Of a stretch of DNA of 64,000 nt, positions 24,701 through 34,487 are shown piece by piece. The notes under the pieces were generated by a model that ran no database searches, was not told where the DNA came from, and saw nothing but the letters and a program-made list of their open reading frames with translations. Numbering within the stretch: the first letter of the stretch is position 1; each line of letters begins with the position of its first letter. The DNA is from Mesodorylaimus sp. YZB2_4 (Eukaryota; Nematoda; Enoplea; Dorylaimida; Dorylaimidae), in contig JASANH010001481.1 of the NCBI GenBank assembly GCA_030248295.1, forward strand, positions 310,001 to 374,000, given 5' to 3'. Position numbers and translations under genes: made by a program.

Positions 24701-27700
24701 CGCCGACCATAACATTATCACCGCCGAATGAGAATGATAAAGTTGGTGTATCTCGGACAGGGAGTTGGAGAAATGATGGGGAAATGGACGGGATTGGATC
24801 TCCGCAATCGATTCGACAATTTCTTTTACAAAACGGATCGTATAATACTATCGATTTGGCTCATATATCTCGTGCACGTCTAGCATGCTTAGGCGCCAAT
24901 TTGTTGTATTCGGCCGCTCAGTCGTCGTCGTTGACGCAATTGGATCAAGCGGCTTTGAATAAAATGGAAGAGGAGCCGATTTTGGTTAAGCCGCAACAGG
25001 ATAATCATAGAACGGCTGTTCGATCGAGAACACCGTCGCCCAGCGTCCAATATTTCCCCAGCACTCATGTATCGAGGAAACAGGTTAGAGCAGGGCGCAA
25101 AGACCAGTCGATTGAGTTCATTATGGCTGCTTGCAATGCCGTGCCGTGCGGTGGCCATTTCACCTCGGCTTGTAGAGCCTTGGGTAAATTTAGTGTAGAT
25201 GGAGGCTAGTCGAGATTATAACGCAAAGTAGATTAGGATAGTGGGATTTGGATTTTCTACACTAGTTGTCGAGTAGTTTTGTAGAAATTAGTTGATGGAT
25301 AGATGATTCTAGTAAACGAGACGATACGAAAGGCAGGGAAAAATGGAAAAAATGTTGCTTCGTGCGCTTTCTCTTGCTGGTGGACTTTTTCTGACTTAAC
25401 CCTTCACGCTTTTGCTTGGCTGTTTGTTGAGTTTGCTTGCGGGAGGTTGTTTTTTAGTTTGAAATTGAGGGGTTTATCAGGTTTTTTGATAAAATTTGTG
25501 TGTTTTTAGAATGCGGAACAACAGCAGGCATTGGCGGCGGAATTGCAAAGAAAATTGTCGGATCAAACGGTGTCGGCGTTACCGTCGGACAGGTGAGTAC
25601 TGACGAGGAGAACCGGGGGGGGGGGGGGTCCAGGAAGCAAATAAGCAAGTTTCCATTGTTACAAACTTTTTGCCTTAACAGGGTTCATACAAGGCGCGGA
25701 AAATAATACTTGCAGATTTTTTAGATGAACTTGAAAATTGTCCCCTGAAACTTACAAAATTTGAGCCCTAAAAATGCAACGTTTTAGTTTTCCCTGATTT
25801 CGGCTCCAAAAGTTTCTAATTTCTCCCCGTTTTTCAACACGCTTCTCCTATTCTCTGATTTTCGAACTCGACTGAACCCTGCTTACGATTAGCCGAAGGT
25901 TTTCGATCGTACTGCATGCACTTTGCGTGTACGCCCATTTTGGAGGCAGTAATATACAATAGCCAGGGGAGTTGCGGTCGCGGTGGTGCAGCGGCTCGGC
26001 ATTCTCCTCTCCGTATTGCTTGAGAGCGAGTGGCTGAACTCGTCCTGGGTTCGATCCCCGGTGATGGAGGTCGGTTTGCGAACAATAAACCCTCGCTGAC
26101 CTTGCACGCCAGGCCGTGGGTGACTCATTCGGTACCCTAGAGGTGCTACGAGTGGAGAGACGGAAGCCAAACGAGGAGACAATCTCGACGGTCGAACACC
26201 GACAGGGTTCAAAGCCCACCCGCCATCGTCCGAGGAAGTCGATGTGCAGTCCAAGATGCCCCGACGGTCCTGGGTGAGTCACCCACGGCCTAGCGTGCAA
26301 GGTCAGCGAGGGTTTGTGGTTCGCAAACCGACCGCCGCTGCTGCAGCGATTCGGCATTCGTCTCTCCGTATTGCTTGGGAGCGAGTGGCTGGACTCGGCC
26401 CGGGTTCGATCCCAGCTGATCTTGCTGGTGCCTCTTTATCACTACTGCTGTCAGCCTGCGAACTATTATCTCCTGGAACGATGACTGAGCCAATATCTTC
26501 TGCTTCCTCTGGCGAGATATGATATGATGGATCAGAATGTACCTAGCGTGCTCATGCCTATATGTATATCCTTAGGCCGGGGACTTGGCTCGCTTCGTGA
26601 CTAGGGTGTTCGACTTACGTCAGCTCGATTCCCACTGGGGGTCTAGACTTAGCCAAGCCTAGAGGTCTGGTCAAAAACTGGACTGAGATTTTGCCCGAAA
26701 ATGAACATTTTAATACAAAATAGCCGCAATCACATAGCCGACCCCCCCTCCCCCCCGGCTCGAATGCTGCAGGATCGGATCCTGGTGTTAACTCCGCCTC
26801 CAGGTACTACCAGCCTTATTACTGAAGTGCCAGAGAAAGGTGAGGATCGGCAATTGATCCCGATTTCCGATCCCGACTTTTAGGCATCGGGGTTCTGCAG
26901 AAAGAATAAGGCAAACGCACGCTAGGCTGGAAGGTGCATTCTGTTCATCATAGCCTGCAGCAGCCTTTCGCCTGGCCAAGCGGTCACGGAGGCGAGCCTC
27001 CGTTTTCGATGCTGGAAGTGGCTGGGATAAGATGAGGTTTTGACGTATGTGATCATTTAGGTGTGGATAGGAAATGAGTAGAGTGCAAAGCACATCGGAG
27101 AAGCTTTTTAGGGCCGGTTTTCATGACATTTTCGAAATGTAGGAATGTTGATGAAGGCTTATCTTCAGGATGTCATATCTCACATTATCAGGATTTAGTA
27201 TTTAGAACATGGTATTGCGTAGATGATGGCGAAACTGGCCCCTGCTGGTGCTTGGGGTAATTTTCCCGCAATTTTTGGAGTTTCAAGAAGAAACTGCATA
27301 CATGGCTGGTTTTTTATCCGAAAATCACATTTGTTTGCAATAAATTGCTGTTTTTATGTGAATCTGTAAACTTAGGAGCAAAACTTTGCTTTTTCATCCG
27401 GCTTTTGAATTGGGGGGGGGGGGGATCTTTGAAATGAGGCCCTAGAGGTGAGAGGGATGTAAAATATGCCTGGGGCCCTATGGCAGCTTTCTAGCTGGCC
27501 AAGCCTGCTGGTGCCTTTTGCCCATACATGGTAGAGTTTTAAATTCTGCAATCGTATAGAATCTGAGAGCTTACTTTCATCTATGAGCAAATGGACAGTG
27601 GAGGGAAGCAAATATATGAGAGGGGAACAAAGACAAATTGGACTTTTTTGTGAAGAAAACGTATTTTCAGTGACTTTTTCCAATGGCCCTGCGAAAGCAG

Positions 27701-30700
27701 CGCTATTCACTCGTTTTTTTCGAATCCATAATTTTTGGGGGGGGGTGATTTGTGTGGAACACATCCCTTGATCCAGACCATAGACCGTTTGCCTCACACC
27801 TTGGTCAGTCGATGCTGGTGTAAGGGATCAGAAAAAGATAATCGATTTGGTTTTAGCGATGGAGGTGAAGCTATGCAAAGAGCCAATGAAGAAGCCTCGT
27901 CGAAAGACAGGCGATCGTCGAGTAAAAAGAAAGGGAAAAGGCGAAATAGGAGTCAATTGCGGTTAAAAGTTTTGAAAGTAGAACAATCGGATGCTGCGTC
28001 GCCGGTGAGTGAAATTTTTGAAGTTTATTTATAAAATGAAAGGAATAAATGTTTTTTGGTTTTAGTTAGTAAACTGTCAATTAGAGACGTTGAAGCAAAG
28101 TATCACTTTTCAATTCGCTATCGATAACGATAATCCGGAACAAATTGCGGACACTTTGGTAAGTCGGGTTGATGGGAGAAGAAGAAGAGAGAGGAATAAA
28201 GTCAATTGTTTTCAGGTCAAAGCTGATTTGTTAGCTGAGCAACAAGCCGATGCGTGTATCGAACAATTGGAGAAAATCATTGAAATAATCAGAGAAGATC
28301 CAGAGAATACGGCCGGATTGACGTTGACTGAAGCGGATCGAAGTCCATCGGTGGCTAGAAAATCCTCGTCCTTGTATTCGGGTGCATCGTCGAGTGAGAA
28401 AGATGTGAGTTGTTGAATAAATTGAAAAAATGGCGGGAAATTGGATTTTTGAAATATTTTAGCGCGGATCTGCTCAAAGATTAGATCAAGGTGGACAGGA
28501 TACGTTGACCGAGGAGGATAAAGCAACGCCGCCGAGTAGCGCTGAACCGATCGTGCACAAACCGACGTTCCCGAATAGTTTGAGTATGCCCAGTTTTGGA
28601 GAAGGTGCGATACCGAACGGGCCTACGATGGTTCACGATCGGCCGTCGGCAACAGTCGTCGACAAAGGCGTCAAAAAGGAATCGCCGAATGTAAATGAGC
28701 AGAAAAAACCAATGGAGACGACTGCGCAAGCAAAATCGGAAGCGCAGGCAAAGGTAAAAAAGAAATTTAAAAAAAAGTTATAAAGGTAATGAAAATTCGG
28801 TGTTTTTTTAGAAAGGACGATTTGTCGTGAGCAGTGTTCAAGCGCAAGCGACTAATCAAACAACCGAATCGGCGTCAGAACCAGTGACTTTAGTTCAAGC
28901 CGATGCGTCGAAGATGGCGCAAGCGGCTACGGCCGTCAGTTCGACACTGCCGAACGCGCCGATCGGTCGTGATCATAGTATTCACGATTTGGAACAGAAA
29001 TTATTGGCGTTATCGCAAGAACGAACGTCGGGTAGTAACGCCGAGACGGATAACGTGGCGACGGTTGATGCTTTAATCGCAGCCGATTCGACGTCGTCCA
29101 AGCAACATCATATGGACGCATCGGCGGCGTTGATTGGTCAAGCGGCTACGATCGCGGCGGCTACGATGAGTACGGATCCGAGTCAATTGATGGGTGTGAC
29201 ATCGGCTATAAATAAGACACTGGCTCAAGTATCGTCGGATCGAGCGGCGACGAATACGAGCGGCGGAACGTCGTCGGCGCAAGCGACTTTGCATCGTGCG
29301 GAAGATTCGAGACCACCCGTGGCCGATATTGGGGAATTGGCCAAAGAATTGGGCAAATTGATCGAACCGAGACGAGAATTGAGTGCGTCGGGTGTCGGGT
29401 ATACGGCGAGCGACGGCCAAGCGACTACTGGCATTTTGTCAGCGGCGTCAGCGCCCTCGGTTTGCAATCCGGACGAACTGCAACAAGCGATGGCCATGTC
29501 GGATTCGGAAAAGAGTTCTGTTGGAACGAACACGTCGCCACCAGCCACATCGCACATGGCTATGGCGTTGGTAAGTGGATCGGTGGTTGTTTTTATGGGT
29601 TGTAAGCATCGTGGTGGTGTACTCCTACTTTCGATTGTTTTTGATGTTGTCTTTTTTCCAAGTTTTTCTAATTTAGAAATTCTTTCGCAAGTTTTATTCA
29701 GAATTTTCAGTTGAAAATCATGCGCAGTTTAATTTGATTCTTCATCCCCTTTAGTTAATTTGGTTCAGTTGCCTGTGACTGGTTGTTTGTTTCGTTAGGA
29801 AACGCAACAGCAACCGAGCAAAGTCTTATTCGAATCTGGTCCTCCTTGGGACAGCGTCGATGAAGCGCCGACGTTGTTGTCCCCGAGCTCGTCGACTGTG
29901 ACCCATTCGCAAAGTGTGGCCGCCTTGTGCTCTCTTGGTGAAAGCGGTATGGCCACTCCGGCGGATACGGAAGAAAGGTGTCGATCGCCGCGTGCTCGGA
30001 GTCCGCTCGTTCGTCGACACACAGCAGTGGAAACCTTGGAATCGTTGGAGACCGCCTTGGAGTCCACGTTTCACGCGCGTCGACCAGGCTTGGCTGCCGC
30101 GACCAATTCGATGAATGAACGTACGCCGATAACTTCCGGTTCGGAAAACGTTTTCCCATCGCCCGATGTTATGGAGATTGGAGAATCGACGGCGCCAACG
30201 CAAGCGACGACTTTACCTGCCAAATTGCAAAGAACGTTCAGAGATGTGGCTGTGCAAGATGTGACGTTGGAATCACTGCCAGTATTGAAGAAATATTCCA
30301 TGGATAGTTCGACGCAAACGTTGGATTCAATAGACTATTTGGAACCGTTTAGTTTGCAGTTTAATGCACGCGAACGTAAATGGTCGACTGTGTCGGAGCG
30401 AGCGCCAACGTGCGTGCGTTGCGCGTCTGAACAGCGAGAGGAATATATGGCCAAACCGTGCTCGGTACCATCGCAATTGAATAAAGTATGCACGAATGAG
30501 CTTAATGCTGAACGAGTACCGGTTAATGCAGCCTCTGGTGTCCCTTGTGTGCACGGCACCTGTTTGCCGCATGTAAGTAATTAGTAACGTTTCGGTTCTC
30601 ATTATGGTTTTTCTGCTTTATAATAACTGTTGTGGATGAAATTTTGAGTTTTCTGGGCATGGATTTGAGGGAAAGAGGAGAAAACAGATTTGGTTTGTAT

Positions 30701-31901
30701 TTAGGTTCAAGAAGCTGATTTGGAGATCGATGAAAATGATGACGAGTACGAGATGCTGGTGCAAAAGTAAGGAATTTCAAATGTACTTGTTAAATTAGGG
30801 AAAAGGAGGAAAAAATGATTTCTGTCTAGGCATCGAATGGAATTGGAACATTTGCGAGCAAGGCAATTACAAGAGTTGGAAATTTTCAAACAACGTTCGA
30901 GACAATCGAGATCGCTGAGTCGTTTGAGTGATGTGAAAGCGGCCGCTATTCATAGGGCGGCCATTGGAGCTCCGTTGGCGAATATAAACGGTATTCCGCC
31001 AGTTAGCGCGGCGACTCAAAGCGATTTTCGACCTGTGATGAGCGGGAATAATGGATTCGTTCCGGCGACTACGACGTCGCTTCCAGAAACGCCATCACCG
31101 ATCGCCGGTTGTGCGGACGATGGTGGTATTGTGCTACAATTTCCTTTACAATTGCCAAAGGCGCAGCAGCATCGTGGTGGTGGCGGAACGACAACGACGG
31201 GTTCGCAACATACGAGTATGGGTATGACGACGACGACGACGGTGAATGGCAAGCTCGGACATTCGACAACGCAACAACCTCCTCATTCGGCATCGGCCGC
31301 GGCGGCGACGAATGGAATCGGCGCTCCGATGATCTCGGACACGGTTGGGTCGATATCGGTGGATGAGAGTTTGATGTCGAACGCGAGCACGGGTGCGGCC
31401 ATTGTTCGTCCGAAGACAATCAATGATTATTTATGGAAAATGGCCGACGATTTGACGAAACCGAATAGTTTGCCATCGCGAACGGCCACCAAAGCGCCCA
31501 CTTTGAACGAATTGAGGCAAAAACAAGTTATGGATTCCATGATTAGTAGCGCTAGTGGAAATGTTAGAAACGCATCGCCGGCGCCGTTCGGTCATCAAAC
31601 AACGCAAGCGACGGGAACGCAATCGTTTTTGCCTGGCTCGTCATCGACGTCGTCGTTCGGGAATTCGCAAGCCAGCGTTCCTGGTCAATGTCAACAACAG
31701 CAACAGCAAGTCGGAGCGCCGACGGGCGCAACGACGACGTCGCCAAAAGCGGAGAGAAAATTCAGTTTACCAGATGGAGGCTCTTTGAATGCTTTGGTGG
31801 ATAATGGGATAACATTCCAAGCAACGCCTTCGACAAGTTCGCAAACACAAACGCGCCATCATAATATGGCCGGGCCGTCGATTTCGCAACCACCTTTTTG
31901 A
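15756..31901 (+). CDS. wnk-1 (WNK-like): WNK (with-no-lysine) serine/threonine kinase, complete
   Basis: Senses chloride and osmotic stress and activates SPAK/OSR1 kinases (GCK-3 in worms). Nineteen exons: 15756-16541, 18315-18484, 19511-19731, 19791-19948, 20039-20133, 20195-20306, 20996-21121, 22214-22459, 24152-24211, 24487-25083, 25510-25592, 27857-28004, 28066-28158, 28216-28404, 28463-28753, 28812-29570, 29799-30572, 30705-30766, 30830-31901; phases agree, about 2013 aa. Kinase domain about 229-495. The catalytic Lys sits in the glycine loop ([12 protein letters not shown]242) and Cys259 replaces the usual lysine, the WNK hallmark. HRDLKCDN (D357), DLGLATL (376-382, chloride-site leucines) and activation-loop Ser390 are kept. 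Then come an autoinhibitory PF2-like domain (515-580), a charged coiled coil, a second PF2-like domain (about 920-1000) and an R-F-V-V motif (1128-1131) that fits SPAK/OSR1 docking. A C-terminal coiled coil starts near [18 protein letters not shown]. The long tail is Ser/Thr/Gln-rich. The exon 10 donor (25084, GTTAGA) is weak. Confidence 0.95.
17022..17212. mobile_element. CAGGGTTCATA MITE, WNK intron 1
   Basis: Begins CAGGGTTCATTCAA and ends CCTTGTGTGAACCCTG. Inside are the family words CTGGGAAAATGGGAAT and CAGGGAAAACTGAAAAG. A short, internally deleted copy. Confidence 0.65.
18495..18690 (+). repeat. tRNA-derived SINE, WNK intron 2
   Basis: Head GCGGTGTAGTCATCTAGCC, then GCGAGTGGCTGGACTCGGCA and B-box GGGTTCGATCCC. 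The body GAGGTCGGTTTGCGAAC...CTTGCACGCCAGGC follows. Same order as the copies at 25975 and 51335. It begins within 10 bases of the WNK exon 2 donor. Confidence 0.7.
20514..20801. mobile_element. CAGGGTTCATA MITE, best copy (288 bp), WNK intron 6
   Basis: Perfect 15-base terminal inverted repeats CAGGGTTCATACAAG and CTTGTATGAACCCTG. The interior is rich in CTGGGAAAA words. CAGGG ends suggest the hAT superfamily, but I could not confirm an 8-bp target duplication. Confidence 0.75.
21230..21370. repeat. Dispersed repeat family A, copy 4, WNK intron 7
   Basis: Contains GGCAAGTTTTGCGGATATAC, GAAACATCAACCCGACGGG and CTTCCAGCCAGGAG, in the same orientation as the copy near 59720. Confidence 0.55.
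22460..24120. repeat. GATC/TTATCGAT-rich WNK intron 8 with a 23-bp minisatellite
   Basis: The intron is dominated by GATCGATTGATC and TTATCGAT words. From about 23925 to 24095 these form a regular array. ATCGATAACG recurs at 23931, 23954, 23977, 24000 (one change), 24023 and 24046, a 23-base period, followed by shorter units. A fragment of the CAGGGTTCATA MITE (about 23324-23400) interrupts the region. Confidence 0.75.
25679..25881. mobile_element. CAGGGTTCATA MITE, WNK intron 11
   Basis: Begins CAGGGTTCATACAAGG and ends GACTGAACCCTG. The interior is in the opposite orientation to the copy at 20514. Confidence 0.6.
25975..26220 (+). repeat. tRNA-derived SINE, WNK intron 11, copy 1
   Basis: Head GCGGTCGCGGTGGTGCAGCG, B-box GGGTTCGATCCCCGG, body GAGGTCGGTTTGCGAAC, then CTTGCACGCCAGGCCGTGGG and GAGACGGAAGCCAAACGAGG. 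Nearly full length. Confidence 0.75.
26225..26420. repeat. Rearranged SINE, WNK intron 11, copy 2
   Basis: The first half is an inverted SINE body (TGAGTCACCCACGGCCTAGC...GTTCGCAAACCGACC). It is joined to a forward SINE head ending CCCGGGTTCGATCCC. This looks like a head-to-body inversion junction. Confidence 0.6.
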
Positions 31902-33168
31902 TGCAAGGGTAGACGATTGAGATATTTTATTGATTGGACGAGGTTTCTTTTTCAATTTAAGCAAGCTCATAAGATCGGGTTGTTTTTCAATTAAAATTCT
32001 TTGATTTATTCGACTAAAAACATGGAAATAAGTCTTTTGTAACAGATTAGAATATTTGGGGTTTTGGGGGAAAAAACTACTTTCATTATCCAAAGCCTCG
32101 TCCAGCTCAAAAATTGATGAATCTCCGAGTTTTTTTGTTTGGTTTACAATCCAGCTTGTTTCTTTTGAGCAGCTGATGAGCGTGTATGATGGAAAATTAT
32201 TAGCGTCCAACGCAGAGAAGCTAATTGAAAGAGTGAGTGTGTTTGATTATTATGACTAATTGGAATGTGGGCATGGTGAATGCATTTTGTAAGTTGGCCA
32301 TTTCGTGTGAGGAATGTATTGACCTATGCTAATTTACTGGTCGTGGCGTTTTTCAATGTTTTGTGTGTGCGAAGTGAATTTGCTGCTTCCGATAAGCTGG
32401 TCGTAGGATGTGTTTGTGTGTGCACTATCCGCCACGTGCCTTGTACTTTGTTCTGAGTTCGGTGTCGTAGCGTCGACCGTCCTACTCGTCGGGATTGTAT
32501 AGGATGCTCCTACGGTTAGCTGTTCTTTTAATAGGCTTACAATGAGAACATGGTATGCGTTGTGGCGGAGGATATTCGGTATTTGCCATATTTGGTGTTA
32601 GTCTGAATTAGGGCCTATTTGATCGATTTTCGGGGTGAGTGATGGAGAAAAGTAGTGATTTTGTGCAAATCTATTATTTATGTGGCTTTTTTGAGCTTTT
32701 TTTCAGCTAGTATTGAAAATAATTGCAATGAAAATGTAACTTGTGCTGGGTGAAACAGTTTTGGGCGATTATGGTTTTTCTTTTATAAACTACTTTTTTC
32801 TAATTGTATATTGCAAAAAAATTTGGGCTTTTTTCATTTGGACTTGTTTTTTTTCAGTTCATGACCAGCCGCTTTCCCTTTTTTGGTTAACTTTTGTGGA
32901 TAAACCCAGTTTAGGTAATAATTTTTGTGATTTGGCGAAAGTACCAAGTGCTGGCCAAGTGCGAACAGTACGGCGGAATAAATGCGTTGTTTCGATTGCA
33001 TAGTTTGCTGGTCGAGGGCGTTCAGTCGCCTGTCTACTTGGATATTGCGGGGGGGGGGGGGTTTGTGTACCCCAGGGGAATTACTTATTCGAGGCTATGC
33101 CAAATAAGCGATGATTTTGTTCTCAAAACTCACTAAATAAGCAAAGTTGACTTCCCTCTGCTTTGTCT
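31902..33168. other. WNK 3' flank, gene-free
   Basis: AT-rich 3' UTR and intergenic DNA. A 13-base G run lies at 33049-33061. No splice-supported exon was found. Confidence 0.4.
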
Positions 33169-33576
33169 GGGGCCTAATTATAATCTGTCGTCCGACATGT
33201 GCGTGTGCGCCAAATTCGCGGAGTTGCCGCTCTGAAGCGATTTTTCTAGAAATTTTTAGCAAGAAGCAAATTTGATGTCAGCGACAATTTCACAGGGAAA
33301 AATGTGCTCTATCGACTGGTTTTCTTTGTTTTGTTTTAACTGCTTGTACAACAAAGGTTTTCCATTTTAATCGCAAAAAATTCAAGAAAATCTTTCAAAC
33401 TGAAAAACTGAAAACAGAAATGCAAGCCTCGAAATCACATCTGCTTGATGAAGCACATTTTTCTCTGCGTAATTGTCGCTGACATCAACTTGGGTTATCG
33501 CTAAAAATTTCGAGAAAAATTGCCCAAAAGCGGCGAAGGCGCAAAAACTCGTTTCGACAGGCGCATGATTAGGCCC
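33169..33576. mobile_element. Inverted-repeat element, first of a tandem pair
   Basis: Starts GGGGCCTAATTATAATC and ends GATTAGGCCC. Its interior matches the second element over most of its length, including GTGTGCGCCAAATT, ATGTCAGCGACAATTT and GTGCTCTATCGACTGG. No coding frame. Confidence 0.65.
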
Positions 33577-33665
33577 TATAAAACGTCATGTCAGCGGATG
33601 TCATGTACTCGCAGTGCATGCTGTAGGTAGGTGCCCCTGGGAAACTATTTGAGGGATAAAGTAAT

Positions 33666-34113
33666 GGCCTGATTATAGTCAGTCGCTCCCCTGATCGTAC
33701 ACAGCGGCGTGTGCGCCAAATTTGCGGAGTTGCCGCTTTCGGGCGATTTTTCTCGAATGTTTAAGCGATAACCAAATTTGATGTCAGCGACAATTTTACA
33801 GGGAAAAATGTGCTCTATCGACTGGTTTTCTTTGTTTTGTTTTTACTGCTTTTTTAATGCTTATACAACAAAGTTTTCCCATTTTAATCTCAAAAAATTC
33901 AAGAAAATCTTTCATGAATAAAAACTGAAAACAGAAATGCAAGCATCGAAATTACATCTGCTTGATGAAGCACACTTTTCTCTGCAAAATTGTCGCTGAC
34001 ATCAACTTGGGTTATCGCTGAAAATTTTGAGAAAAAAGCCCTAAGGCGGCACTCCGCGAATTTTGCCCCACATGTGTCTGCTGCACGCAGGGGGACCGAC
34101 TATAATTAAGCCC
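33666..34113. mobile_element. Inverted-repeat element, second of a tandem pair
   Basis: Starts GGCCTGATTATAGTC and ends GACTATAATTAAGCCC, which are inverted repeats with small differences. Very similar to the element 90 bases to its left and in the same orientation. Confidence 0.65.
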
Positions 34114-34189
34114 TACCGCATTCACGGTAGATGGCGAGTGGAGGCACTTGTATGGGGGGGGGGGGGCTCACAACCGAAAACAATATGAT

Positions 34190-34285
34190 CCACAGTGTGT
34201 GCAGGCCGTGGCGAGTGGAATAGGAATTGATCTCCCCTGGCTGGGAAACATCAATCCCTGGGGTATCATCAGCCCCAGATGTACT
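34190..34285. repeat. Dispersed repeat family A, copy 5
   Basis: Contains AGGCCGTGGCGAGTGG, GATCTCCCCTGGCTGGGAAA and CATCAATCCCTGGGG. A 13-base G run (34154-34166) adjoins it. It lies about 200 bases upstream of the BBS2 start. Confidence 0.55.
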
Positions 34286-34401
34286 GAAATAGACTTGCAC
34301 TTTCTGCGCCCTCTCGCGTGTACTCCAATCAGAGGAGTGTCACACAAAGGGAAGCCAATTCCTGTCCCTAGTATGGATTGCACCATAGTGTTCGCCGAGG
34401 T

Positions 34402-34415
34402 GTTTCCTGGGTGCC
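34402..34415 (+). promoter_or_regulatory. Weak X-box-like site upstream of BBS2
   Basis: GTTTCCTGGGTGCC, 73 bases before the BBS2 start codon, fits the RFX X-box consensus RYYNYYWWRRNRAC at 12 of 14 positions. Nematode bbs genes are RFX (DAF-19) targets with X-boxes at this distance. The imperfect right half makes it tentative. Confidence 0.3.
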
Positions 34416-34487
34416 GTGTGTGCCAAGAATGGCTGGCTGAGTGAGCGTGTGTATTATCTCCGACAGCATTTTAGGTGCCCCGTGGCC

